Origin: JAZKDW01 sp040387375
Lineage (GTDB): Bacteria > Pseudomonadota > Gammaproteobacteria > Burkholderiales > Burkholderiaceae_D
NCBI GenBank assembly: GCA_040387375.1
Contig: JAZKDW010000030.1
Location: forward strand, 1 to 64,000
DNA length: 64,000 nt
Reading direction: 5' to 3'
The notes below the pieces were generated by a model. It saw only the letters and a list, made by a program, of their open reading frames with translations. It did not search any database and had not been told where the DNA came from. Position 1 is the first letter of the stretch; each line of letters starts with the position of its first letter. The translations under genes were made by a program, and so were the position numbers. Shown here piece after piece: positions 26,608 through 35,281 of the stretch.

Positions 26608-27459
26608 TTACCTGATCTCCGCAAATCCATTATTTAAAACGACAACATTGCGTTCGGCGACGGTTGCCTGGATGCATACGCCATCCTTCTCTCGCCACAT
26701 CTGCACACTGATTATTTCGCCAGGAAATACCGGCGCGGAGAACCGGCCGCTGAGCGAACCCAGCCTGGCCGGATCGTTACCGCACAGTGTTTTCACCACG
26801 GCATAAGCAACCACACCATAGGTGGCCAGTCCATGCAGGATGGGACGGTCGAAACCCGCCTGCCGGGCCACCGCCGGCGTGGCGTGCAGCGGATTCATGT
26901 CACCGCTCAAACGATAAATGAGCGCGGCCTGGGGCAGCGTAGGCATGTCACAAGTGAAGTCTGCCGGCCGATCCGGTATCGCCCTGGATGCCGGCGGGGC
27001 CGCCATGGAGCTGCCCAATCCGCCATCGCCGCGGGCAAACAGCGTCATGTCGATGGTGGCGATCAGGTCGCCAGTTGCCTGGTCAGAAACGTCGCGCCGC
27101 AGCAGGATGACTGCCCCTTTGTCGACGCCCTTGTCCAGCACACCGTTGATCCGCGAGCGGGTGATGACAGTGCCGGAAATCGGTGGCAGCTTGTGCAGCA
27201 CGATCGCCTGCTCGCCGTGGACAGTCTTCAGATAGTTGATGCCGAGATCCAGATCGCGGATGCGCGTTGCGCCGAGCACCACCGGCAGTGTCGGCAGCGG
27301 TATCAGGTTCTCTTCATAAACGAACCGCAGCTGGTCTTCGTCGGTGGGATCGCTGCCCAAGCCGATTCCCAACGCGTACAGGATGACGTCCTTCTCCGTA
27401 TAAGTGTGTGTCTTGTCGGCCAGCTTGACCGCAAGTAAACTTTCCAGACTGATGCCCAT
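26608..27459 (-). CDS. MaoC-like enoyl-CoA hydratase
   Basis: This is a double hot-dog hydratase of 283 residues. The C-terminal half carries the hydratase-2 motif YRLSGDMNPLHATPAVARQ followed by GFDRPILHGL, so the catalytic Asp and His are in place. It should add water to a 2-enoyl-CoA made by the neighbouring dehydrogenase pair. The N-terminal half begins MGISLESLLAVKLADKTHTYTEKDVILYALGIG, as in peroxisomal-type MaoC hydratases. It heads the six-gene block that resembles the actinobacterial igr set. Confidence 0.9.
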   Translation of the reverse strand: MGISLESLLAVKLADKTHTYTEKDVILYALGIGLGSDPTDEDQLRFVYEENLIPLPTLPVVLGATRIRDLDLGINYLKTVHGEQAIVLHKLPPISGTVITRSRINGVLDKGVDKGAVILLRRDVSDQATGDLIATIDMTLFARGDGGLGSSMAAPPASRAIPDRPADFTCDMPTLPQAALIYRLSGDMNPLHATPAVARQAGFDRPILHGLATYGVVAYAVVKTLCGNDPARLGSLSGRFSAPVFPGEIISVQMWREKDGVCIQATVAERNVVVLNNGFAEIR

Positions 27460-27515
27460 TTCAAGAACCTTTTTTCAGCATGTTGATGGCTTTATATTTT
27501 CTGATCGAACGCGCT

Positions 27516-28277
27516 TCACACGGTAATGCGGCGGCCGCCATTCACCGAGATCTGCTGACCTGTGATGTAGGAAGCGCCTTCGGACAGCAGGAAGCAGATC
27601 GGCTGCGCGACTTCTGCCGGCGTCGACCAGCGGCCCAGCGGAATTTCGGCGAGGTACTTGTCACGGAATTTCTCGCTGCGGATGACCTCGGTCATGCGCG
27701 TTTCGACCATGCCGAACAGCACGGTATTGACACGGATGCCGTAGCGCGCCATTTCACGCGCGCCGCTCATGGTGAGTCCCAGCACGCCCGCCTTGGCAGC
27801 CGTATAGTTGATTTGACCGATCGTGCCGCTGCGTCCCGTGTCCGACGAGATATTCACAATCGAACCCGGCGTCGCATCACCGCCCTTGAATCGTTCGATC
27901 ATGTGACGGCAGGTCGCCTGCAGGAACAGGAACGATCCGGTCAGATGGACATCAATGACTTGCTGCCACTCTTCCAGCGTCATCTTCTCGAGCATTGCGG
28001 CGCGTACGATGCCGGCGTTGTTCACCAGGCCATGGACCGCACCGAAGCGGGCTGCGGATTCGCTGATCACCTGCTTGGCAAATTCGGGGTCCGCCACGCT
28101 ACCGACCAGCGGCAACACGCGGGCCGCATCCTGCGTCGCGGCAAATGCTTTCAGCTCTTCGCCGTCGCGGTCGACCAGTGTCACTGATCCGCCCTGCTCA
28201 AGCACGGCTTCGGCAAGACCACGCCCCACGCCCTGGGCCGCTCCGGTGATGATGATGTTTTTGTCTTTCAGGATCAT
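27516..28277 (-). CDS. SDR-family NAD(P)-dependent oxidoreductase
   Basis: This is a classical short-chain dehydrogenase of 253 residues. It shows the cofactor motif TGAAQGVGRG, NNAG (residues 86-89), the catalytic Ser in VNISSDTG and the YTAAK active-site motif (Tyr/Lys). Asp near the end of beta-2 (LVDRDGEEL) suggests NAD(H) preference. Its ATG overlaps the stop of the nitronate-monooxygenase-like gene. A 3-hydroxyacyl-CoA or alcohol dehydrogenase role in the same pathway is likely but not proven. Confidence 0.9.
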   Translation of the reverse strand: MILKDKNIIITGAAQGVGRGLAEAVLEQGGSVTLVDRDGEELKAFAATQDAARVLPLVGSVADPEFAKQVISESAARFGAVHGLVNNAGIVRAAMLEKMTLEEWQQVIDVHLTGSFLFLQATCRHMIERFKGGDATPGSIVNISSDTGRSGTIGQINYTAAKAGVLGLTMSGAREMARYGIRVNTVLFGMVETRMTEVIRSEKFRDKYLAEIPLGRWSTPAEVAQPICFLLSEGASYITGQQISVNGGRRITV

Positions 28278-29302
28278 GATGTCTCTTCCGTTGTGATGGT
28301 TTGATAATTGTTTGCGTGACGTGCAGCCTGCATGGCGACCCGGCGGGCAGCTTCGCCGTATTCACCCACCATGCGATCGATCAGCGCGGCTACTGTCGGG
28401 ATGTCGTCGATCGAACCGACGCCTTGTCCGGCGCCCCAGATGTCTTTCCAGTTCTTCGGCCGGTCCTTGTCTGACGACGGCCCGAAGTAGCCCTTCTTTT
28501 CCTCTGGCTTGTTCAACTTGTCCGGATCCAGGCCGGCGGCAATGATGCTCGGCCTGAGATAGTTGCCATGAACGCCAGTGAAAAAATCGGTGTACAGGAT
28601 ATCCCTGGCAGCTGCCGCCAGCAGGGTTTCCTTGTATTGCGGCACGGCTTCCGCCTCGGCCGTCGCGATGAAGCGCGTTCCTATGTAAGCAAAGTCGGCC
28701 CCCATTGCCTGGGCAGCGAGCACATCGGAGCCGCTGCTGATCGCGCCTGACAATGCAATCGGTCCGTCGAAAATGCGCCGCACCTCGTTGAGCAGTGCGA
28801 ATGGCGATAAGGCTCCCGCGTGTCCGCCTGCGCCGGCGGCAACCAGGATCAGGCCATCCACGCCCGCATCCAAAGCCTTTTCGGCATGCCGCAGGCTGAT
28901 GACATCATGAAGAACCAGGCCGCCATAGGCATGCGCTGCGTCGATCAGCTCCCTGGGCGGCGCCCTCAGGCTGGTAATGAAGATCGGGACCTGCTGGTCG
29001 GTGCAGGTGCGCATGTCCTGTGCCAGACGAAGATTGGAATCGTTGACGATCAGGTTGACTGCAAAAGGCGCTGGCGTGATGCCGGTTTCCGCAGCCGCCT
29101 CGTCCAATTCTTTTTTCAGGTTCGACAGCCAGTTTTCCAGCAATTCCGGCGAGCGCGCATTCATCGCCGGAAACGAGCCTATGATGCCGGCCTTGCATTG
29201 TGCGGACACCAGCCGCGGGTAGCTGACGGTGAACATGGGCGCCGCGATGACCGGCAGACGAACGTTCCGCAGCAGCCGGGCAAGAGAAGAATTGGCGTTC
29301 AT
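28274..29302 (-). CDS. Nitronate monooxygenase / 2-nitropropane-dioxygenase family flavoprotein
   Basis: This is an FMN-dependent TIM-barrel protein of 342 residues. The ATG at 29302 is chosen because it overlaps the upstream crotonase stop as ATGA, like the other junctions of the operon. It has the N-terminal pattern PVIAAPMFTVSYPRLVSAQCKAGIIGSF, the phosphate-binding GAGGHAGALSPFALLNEV and the GADFAYIGTRFIATAEA segment. In CoA-type pathways such proteins often serve as enoyl reductase-like or unknown oxidoreductases, so the nitronate activity should not be taken literally. Confidence 0.85.
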   Translation of the reverse strand: MNANSSLARLLRNVRLPVIAAPMFTVSYPRLVSAQCKAGIIGSFPAMNARSPELLENWLSNLKKELDEAAAETGITPAPFAVNLIVNDSNLRLAQDMRTCTDQQVPIFITSLRAPPRELIDAAHAYGGLVLHDVISLRHAEKALDAGVDGLILVAAGAGGHAGALSPFALLNEVRRIFDGPIALSGAISSGSDVLAAQAMGADFAYIGTRFIATAEAEAVPQYKETLLAAAARDILYTDFFTGVHGNYLRPSIIAAGLDPDKLNKPEEKKGYFGPSSDKDRPKNWKDIWGAGQGVGSIDDIPTVAALIDRMVGEYGEAARRVAMQAARHANNYQTITTEETS

Positions 29303-30075
29303 GGCAGCCCTTGGAAAACTGGCTGGCGCTTTTCGGCGAATGCCGCGGCGGCCTCCCGGGCATCGCCGGTCGTCCGCAACCATTGCTGCAGCCGCAGCTC
29401 TTCCTGCAGCAGCGCTTCGACACTGCCGTGCTCTCTGGCGAGCATGCTTCGTGTGGCGGACATCGCCAACGGCGCGCGCCTGGTGAGCGCCACCGCTTTG
29501 TCGATAGCGCGTGCGCGGCTCTGGCCATCTTCGCAGAGATCGTCCACCAGCCCGATCGCTTGCGCTTCTACGGCCCGTTTCACCGTGCCCATCAGCAGCA
29601 TGTCGCGCGCAACGCTGATGCCCACACGTTCTGGCAAGGTAAGGACGAGTCCCATATCGGGCACCAGCCCAACGCCTGTAAAGGGCGCGGACAGCTGCGT
29701 CGACATGTCGGCAACCACGAAGTCACAGGCCAGCGCCAGCGACAGCCCGGCACCGAATGCATAACCGCTGACTGCCGCCACCGCCGGCTTTTTACCGTAG
29801 CGCAATGACAGGAATAACTCCTGCATCACTTCCACTATGTCGACACTGGCTTCCTGTTCCTTGCTGCGGTCACGCTTGAGGTCGGCGCCGGTGCTGAAAT
29901 GTTTTCCTTCTCCGCTCAGTACCAGCGCGCCGACAGAGGCATCAGCCGAGGCAGCACGCACCGCATCCCTCAACGTACAGGCCAGCTCGAGATCGAAGGC
30001 ATTCATGCGATGAGGCCGGTTGAGCGTGATGATCCGGACCGGACCTTCATTCTCGATGGTCAATACCGCATTCAT
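29299..30075 (-). CDS. Enoyl-CoA hydratase/isomerase family protein, PaaG-like
   Basis: This is a 258-residue crotonase-fold protein with the CoA motif GKHFSTGADLKRD and the oxyanion helix SGYAFGAGLSLALACDF. The two hydratase glutamates are replaced (GAGLSL and FTGVGLVPDMG). The aspartate in LVPDMG matches the acid used by PaaG-type isomerases of phenylacetate catabolism, so a double-bond or ring-oxepin isomerase is more likely than a hydratase. ATGA overlaps join it to CaiB upstream and the flavoprotein downstream. Confidence 0.86.
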   Translation of the reverse strand: MNAVLTIENEGPVRIITLNRPHRMNAFDLELACTLRDAVRAASADASVGALVLSGEGKHFSTGADLKRDRSKEQEASVDIVEVMQELFLSLRYGKKPAVAAVSGYAFGAGLSLALACDFVVADMSTQLSAPFTGVGLVPDMGLVLTLPERVGISVARDMLLMGTVKRAVEAQAIGLVDDLCEDGQSRARAIDKAVALTRRAPLAMSATRSMLAREHGSVEALLQEELRLQQWLRTTGDAREAAAAFAEKRQPVFQGLP

Positions 30076-31331
30076 GAACCGAGCACTCCCTTTGCACGCA
30101 GCATGTCCACTTCGGCGGGCGACAGCCCTGCAAGCCGCTCAAGTATCTCCGATGTATGCTGACCCAAAAGCGGCGCCGCCTTTTCATACGTCACCGGCGT
30201 GCCAGAGAATCGGAGCGGGCTTGCGATATTCGGCGCCGACCCGCCTGCGGCGTGGGGAATGACGCTCTTGAGGTTCCGATGACGAACCTGCGGGTCTTCG
30301 AACACCTGGTCGAGGTTGTAGATCGGACCGCATGGAACATTGGCCGGCTCCAGCACGGCAATCCACTCCAGCATCGTTTTTTCACGCAGGATCTGCGCCA
30401 CGATGGGCACCAGGATCTCGCGATTTTTTACTCGTCCGGATACTTTTCCAAAACGCGCATCGGTACCGATATCGGTACGTCCGGCCGCCTCGCAGAAGCT
30501 GGCGAACTGGCTGTCATTGCCAACGGCGAGGATCAGTTTCCCTTCCTTGCAATTGAATACCTGGTAAGGAACCATGTTGGGATGTGCATTGCCAATTGCT
30601 GAAGGCACCTGGCCCGACAGGAAGTAGTTCATCGATTGATACGAAGTGGTCGCCACCACACAGTCCAGCAACGCCAGATCGATGTACTGTCCCTCGTTGC
30701 TGATGTGACGGTGCTCAAGCGCGGCAAGAATGCCGGTCGTCGCGTACATCGCGGCCATCAGGTCGGCAATCGCAATTCCCACCTTGACCGGGCCACCTTC
30801 TCCGGTTTCGGTTTCCGGAAAACCGGTCACGCTCATCAGCCCGCCCATGCCTTGAAATACGAAGTCGTAGCCTGGCTGGGCGGAATAAGGACCTGACTGT
30901 CCGAAGCCGCTGATCGAGCAATACACCAGGCGCGGATTGATGAGCTTCAGATCCGCATACGAAAGGCCATACCTGGCCATCGTGCCGACCTTATAGTTTT
31001 CGATGAAAACATCCGAACTGACAGCCAGCTTGCGAATGATGTCCTGCCCTTCCGGCGTCGCAATGTCGACAGTAACCGACCGCTTGCCCCGGTTTGCACT
31101 GATGAAGTAAGACGCATCCCTGGTGTCGATGCCGTCTCCGTCTTTCAAATAAGGAGGCCCCCAGCTGCGTGTGTCGTCCCCTGCTCCGGGACGCTCGATC
31201 TTGATCACTTCGGCGCCCATGTCGGCCAGGTTCTGCGTGGCCCAGGGGCCTGCAAGAACGCGGGTGAGGTCAAGGACCCTGATGTGCGAAAGGGCACGGG
31301 GCGCAGCGGAATTGGTTTTGTGCAGTGTCAT
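30072..31331 (-). CDS. CaiB/BaiF (family III) CoA-transferase
   Basis: This is a family III CoA-transferase of 419 residues that would activate the carboxylate substrate by CoA transfer. It shows the N-terminal VLDLTRVLAGPWATQNLADMGAEVIKIERP, then SANRGKRSVTVDIATPEGQ and IENYKVGTMARYGL. The conserved catalytic Asp falls in the GYDFVFQGMGGLM region. It is the first gene of the coupled minus-strand operon and has a perfect 15-bp palindrome 73-87 bp upstream. Confidence 0.9.
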   Translation of the reverse strand: MTLHKTNSAAPRALSHIRVLDLTRVLAGPWATQNLADMGAEVIKIERPGAGDDTRSWGPPYLKDGDGIDTRDASYFISANRGKRSVTVDIATPEGQDIIRKLAVSSDVFIENYKVGTMARYGLSYADLKLINPRLVYCSISGFGQSGPYSAQPGYDFVFQGMGGLMSVTGFPETETGEGGPVKVGIAIADLMAAMYATTGILAALEHRHISNEGQYIDLALLDCVVATTSYQSMNYFLSGQVPSAIGNAHPNMVPYQVFNCKEGKLILAVGNDSQFASFCEAAGRTDIGTDARFGKVSGRVKNREILVPIVAQILREKTMLEWIAVLEPANVPCGPIYNLDQVFEDPQVRHRNLKSVIPHAAGGSAPNIASPLRFSGTPVTYEKAAPLLGQHTSEILERLAGLSPAEVDMLRAKGVLGS

Positions 31332-31403
31332 CTTTTGATTGCTTCTGGAAGCTGGTTAGTGAGCCGCGGGAGCGCATCAACGCCCGAATTCATTACATCA
31401 TAC

Positions 31404-31418
31404 TGTAGAATTTCTACA
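31404..31418. promoter_or_regulatory. Putative operator of the catabolic cluster, copy 2
   Basis: TGTAGAA-T-TTCTACA is a perfect 15-bp palindrome in the promoter region of the CaiB-led operon. A near copy lies upstream of the dehydrogenase at the other end of the cluster (10324). The rest of 31332-31656 (325 bp) shows no gene and no other structure I can name. Confidence 0.6.
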
Positions 31419-31656
31419 CATACAAGTGATGAGGCGCTTCGAAACCAGGCATTGCCGGCCTTCCCGCAGAGGTAATACCGCTTGTAATTGGAGCACTTGC
31501 CGCGAAGCGCATCGGCTTTTGCGTGACGCGCGCCTGCCGGGTCAGTGTTCGAGAAAATAAAGCATGTATGCCTCGCCCGCGCCCAAGTTACCTTGCATCG
31601 ATGGGGCATGCCAAGCTGTACTGGCCGCCGCTGAAAGCCAAGGGACAACGTTGTGA

Positions 31657-32070
31657 GCGCCGCTGGTGCGCTGGTCCACCGGTGACATCGTGGTGCGCGA
31701 CTCGCGCGCCGGTGCGGACGGCCGGACGTTTGCCCGCCTGGTCGGCGGTGTCCAGGGACGTGCCGATGACATGATCGTGGTGCGGGGCGTCAATCTGTTT
31801 CCGAGTGCGGTGGAAGAAGTGCTGCGCACGGTACCGGGACTAGGTGTGGAATTCCAGATCGTGCTCGATGACAGCATGCGTGACGCCGCGGGCTTCTACA
31901 CCGGCATCAAGCTTCGGGCCGAAGCCGAATCTGGCGATCTGAAGCCGCTGGCGAAAGCGGTGGCGCTGCTGATCCGCGAGAAGCTGCTAGTGCGCGCCGA
32001 AGTGGAGATCATGCCGTTCGGCACGCTGCCTCGCGCCATGCACAAGGCCAAGCGCGTGATTACGCTCTGA
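31657..32070 (+). pseudogene. C-terminal remnant of a phenylacetate-CoA ligase-like gene
   Basis: The frame from 31657 (APLVRWSTGDIVVRDSRAG) through GRADDMIVVRGVNLFPSAVEEVL to KAKRVITL matches only the last ~135 residues of PaaK-type aryl-CoA ligases. The adenylation motifs are absent and a TGA (31654-31656) stands immediately before the conserved part. The gene has therefore lost its first two thirds and probably makes no enzyme. It shows that an aryl-CoA ligase once belonged to this locus. The 290 bp that follow hold nothing recognisable. Confidence 0.82.
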
Positions 32071-32363
32071 AAACGCAATGGGCTGCCAACCGTCCGGGCC
32101 ACAACGTTTTCAGTATGTGACACTGATTGCGTTCTTGCGGTCAGCAATGTGCCCGCACTATGAGACAGATTGGCGGCGAGACATTGATGTATTTCGATAA
32201 ATTTGTCGAGAAGCGAGGTGGACGAAGGTTTTTATCCCTTGCATGAACGCCACGCCACTCCCCAGTACGTACTTGTCATCCCGCGCGACATCGGCCAGCT
32301 TTTTGCTAAATAGTCTGATTCCTATTCATAAAAACCTGGGTTGCCATTGGAGCCGCGCGTCGC

Positions 32364-33353
32364 TTATTCGAGCTTGCCCAGTCGTCTGATGACTTTGGTC
32401 AGAATCGTCACTTCCCGTGCCAGGAATGGCTCGAATTCGGGCGCATCCAGATACGCGATATTGCCTCCCCTTTTTGCTAGCGCAGCCAGGAATTGTGGAT
32501 CGTCCACAGCGGCGCGCAGGGATGAGCGCAATTTTTTCAACACCTCCGGCGGTGTGTCGGCGGGCGCAAATATGCCGGTCCAAGGCAGATAGTCGAAACT
32601 CAGGCCTGCTGCGGCTGTTGTGGGCGCGTTGGGATATTGGGGGAACACGTCTTTGCCCACAACCGCAAGGATGCGCATCTTGCCAGAATCAACCATAGTC
32701 GCAATGGAAGATACGGGAAGCATGGTGAAATCGACCTGACTGCCCAATATCGCTGTCAGAATCGGACCTCCGCCGTTATAGGGGATGTGGCGCAGCTTGA
32801 TTTTGGCATCTTCGGCGAACATTTCGATCGGGACGTGCACCGTTCCGTAATTTCCGCTCGAGGCGTAGCTGATCTTGTCCGGCTCGGCCCTGGCTGCCGC
32901 AATCAACTCATTCAGCGTTTTGAATTTGCTGTCTCCCTTGACAATAATTGCCAGACGGTCGGTACTGATTCTTGCCAGCGGCTTGAATTGATTCAGCGTG
33001 AAAAGAGGCGTCTGATTGGTAACCAGCGCTTGCTCAGTCAGTGTCGTAATGCCCGACAGCGTGAACATGATCGTGTAACCATTCGGCTCCGCCTTGGCGA
33101 CCGAGGCGGCGCCGATCGCGCCGCCAGCGCCGCCACGGTTCATTAATACCACCGGCTGCTTCAACATGCGCTCGAGCGATGGGGCTATCGATCGCGCGAT
33201 ACCATCTGACAATCCACCAGGGGGATAGGGGATCACCATATTGACAGGCCGGGCCGGAAATACCTCCTGCGCATGTAATGATGAAACAAGCAGACCCAAT
33301 GCGCCAAACAGGGCCGCGAGTGCCCTTCCATGAAAAAATTTATTGCTGAACAT
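32364..33353 (-). CDS. Bug/TctC-type periplasmic solute receptor
   Basis: The ATG at 33353 has AGGAG upstream and starts a signal peptide (MFSNKFFHGRALAALFGALGLLVSSLHA). The mature protein begins FPARPVNMVIPYPPGGLSDGIARSIA and has the domain-2 pattern IPYNGGGPILTAILGSQVDF. The length is 329 residues. It lies 42 bp after a FAH-family gene and forms a two-gene operon with it, divergent from a GntR regulator. It probably recognises the substrate of that small pathway. Confidence 0.9.
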   Translation of the reverse strand: MFSNKFFHGRALAALFGALGLLVSSLHAQEVFPARPVNMVIPYPPGGLSDGIARSIAPSLERMLKQPVVLMNRGGAGGAIGAASVAKAEPNGYTIMFTLSGITTLTEQALVTNQTPLFTLNQFKPLARISTDRLAIIVKGDSKFKTLNELIAAARAEPDKISYASSGNYGTVHVPIEMFAEDAKIKLRHIPYNGGGPILTAILGSQVDFTMLPVSSIATMVDSGKMRILAVVGKDVFPQYPNAPTTAAAGLSFDYLPWTGIFAPADTPPEVLKKLRSSLRAAVDDPQFLAALAKRGGNIAYLDAPEFEPFLAREVTILTKVIRRLGKLE

Positions 33354-33395
33354 GATCGGTCTCCTGTCGACTTCCATTAATGATGTAACTCCGCT

Positions 33396-34364
33396 TCAAG
33401 CGGATGTAGACACTGTATTTTTGAGGATGCCGATTTTTCCGATCTCGGCTTCAAAAACGTCGCCGTCAGCCAGATATCCTTTTGCCGGGATCATTCCGTT
33501 GGTCCCCTTCCATTTGCCGCCCAACGATGTATCGCATGACCATGCCGTACCGCTAGGCGTACCGGTTATCAGGACGATTCCTGGCTTCAGCGTCATGCTG
33601 AGCGAGAAAAAGTGAACAAGCTGGGCAACGCTGAAAATCATGTTCGAGGTATTACTGATCTGGCGCAGTTCGCCGTTAACGCGCGTTTTGATATCCAGCA
33701 GCTGAGGATCGCCGATTTCATCGCTCGTGACGATGCAAGGCCCAAGCGGAGCGCTGCAATCAAAAACTTTGCCGCGCCCGATTTCATACCATACGGTGCC
33801 ATCGGCACGGTAATGGACCTGCAAGTCACGTGCGGTAAGGTCGTTGATGATCGTATAGCCGAAGACATGATCAAGCGCGTTTTCGACCGGGATATTGCGC
33901 CCGGCTTTTCCGATGACGACCGCCAGTTCGGTTTCGCCATCAAGCTTTTTGGTCAATCGTTCGCTGTGCATGATGGCATCGTCCGGCCCGATAACACAAT
34001 CAGCGGTCTTGACGAAAAATTCCGGTTCTTTCCCGCTCATTTCGGTGTTCGCCTTCTCGGCATTGTGATCGCGGTAGTTACTTCCGCTGCAGAGTATCGT
34101 GGTGGGCATAATTGGCGCCGCCAGACGCAATTCGCCAAGCGTCAGGATCTTCGCGGCCGGGCCGGTGATCGCAAGGCTCTCTCGTGCCAGTTCGAGTGCA
34201 TGCGAGCCAGCGCCAATGAAATCGATTGTATCCGACAGAACTTTCGCTTCCGCGGGGCTCAGGGCACGCGAGGAGCGCAAGGTTTCAAGCGGATTGACAA
34301 GTCGCTCGCCATCTTTTATGGCCAGCTTGATCGTGTCGCCTTCGTAGTATCGGTATAAACGCAT
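33396..34364 (-). CDS. Fumarylacetoacetate hydrolase (FAH) family protein
   Basis: This is a 322-residue FAH-superfamily enzyme, which cleaves C-C bonds or isomerises/decarboxylates keto-acids with a divalent metal. Visible elements are CSGSNYRDH, the metal-ligand strand LDGETELAVVIGKAG, the INDLTARDLQ motif and the TGTPSG loop. All expected acidic ligands are present. It is co-transcribed with a Bug receptor and divergent from a GntR gene. The substrate is unknown. Confidence 0.88.
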   Translation of the reverse strand: MRLYRYYEGDTIKLAIKDGERLVNPLETLRSSRALSPAEAKVLSDTIDFIGAGSHALELARESLAITGPAAKILTLGELRLAAPIMPTTILCSGSNYRDHNAEKANTEMSGKEPEFFVKTADCVIGPDDAIMHSERLTKKLDGETELAVVIGKAGRNIPVENALDHVFGYTIINDLTARDLQVHYRADGTVWYEIGRGKVFDCSAPLGPCIVTSDEIGDPQLLDIKTRVNGELRQISNTSNMIFSVAQLVHFFSLSMTLKPGIVLITGTPSGTAWSCDTSLGGKWKGTNGMIPAKGYLADGDVFEAEIGKIGILKNTVSTSA

Positions 34365-34424
34365 GGAGGTATGCCCTGTGGAAGATGAGGCTCATATGGT
34401 GGGCACCTTTTAAAATCGCGTCAA

Positions 34425-34470
34425 ATTGGTTAGCCGATCTTGAATTACAATCGAACCGGTTCAAACCAAT
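34425..34470. promoter_or_regulatory. Candidate GntR operator region
   Basis: The divergent promoter region between the FAH and GntR genes contains two nested inverted repeats: ATTGGTT (34425-34431) with AACCAAT (34464-34470), and the palindrome GAACCGGTTC (34453-34462). These resemble the short palindromes used by FCD-type GntR proteins, so autoregulation plus control of the FAH/Bug operon is likely. Confidence 0.45.
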
Positions 34471-34488
34471 CGGGGCAAGGATAGAAAA

Positions 34489-35223
34489 ATGAGTCGACTG
34501 ATCCATCATCTGACAGACAGTGCCGTTGAGTCTTCAAGCGCTATTATTCAGATAAAAAATTACCTGAAGTCGTCCGGCTTGATTGAAGGCGACCGTTTGC
34601 CCGCAGAACGTGATCTTGCAGTAAAACTCAGCTTGACGCGGGGTGCATTGAGGCAGGCACTTGCCGTACTCGAGTCTTCCGGCTATGTTTGGCGCCGCGT
34701 CGGCAAAGGAACATTCATTGCCAAAGTTAATACGGCATCGGACGACGACCAGGCACGTCAGCTCGCACGCGTGTCGAATCCGATTGAAGTCATTGAGGCA
34801 CGACTTGTTCTGGAACCCAAACTGGCGGCCTTCGCTGCAATCAGGGGCAGTGAACAGGATTTTGCACAAATCGGGAAGCTGCTGGATGAGAGCAAGGCAT
34901 CGTGCCTGGGTCCCGAGTCCCAAAAAAAAGGCGATGAGTTTCATTACGCGGTAGCACGGGCGGCAAACAACTCGTTGCTTTTTGCCCTGTTTGAAACCCT
35001 TTTCCGTGTCAGGTCTGTCACGTCATGGGGACGGCTTCGCCCCGCCCTGGCCACGAAAAAAGAGCTGCTGAAAGTATGGGATGAACACACGCAGATTTTT
35101 GAAGCGATAAAAATGCGTGATCATCGCGAAGCCTCCCGTCTGATGCATATCCACATCGAGAGCATTCAGAAGCGCATCGCCCTGGGCCACGAAGTATTTC
35201 AGGAAAGCGTGGAATTCGAATGA
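34489..35223 (+). CDS. GntR-family regulator with FCD domain
   Basis: This is a 244-residue FadR-subfamily repressor. The N-terminal wHTH reads IIQIKNYLKSSGLIEGDRLPAERDLAVKL and LRQALAVLESSGYVWRRVGKGTF. The FCD ligand domain follows (PIEVIEARLVLEPKLAAFAA, the conserved FHYAVARAANNSLLFALFE, and the late EHTQIFEAIKMRDHREASRLMHIHI), with the metal-binding Asp/His pattern. It is divergent from the FAH gene and likely responds to its substrate. Confidence 0.88.
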   Translation: MSRLIHHLTDSAVESSSAIIQIKNYLKSSGLIEGDRLPAERDLAVKLSLTRGALRQALAVLESSGYVWRRVGKGTFIAKVNTASDDDQARQLARVSNPIEVIEARLVLEPKLAAFAAIRGSEQDFAQIGKLLDESKASCLGPESQKKGDEFHYAVARAANNSLLFALFETLFRVRSVTSWGRLRPALATKKELLKVWDEHTQIFEAIKMRDHREASRLMHIHIESIQKRIALGHEVFQESVEFE

Positions 35224-35281
35224 GAATACGCACGCAAGCATGACGGGATGATCTCTTGTCATTTCGGCGCAAAGGGACAAC

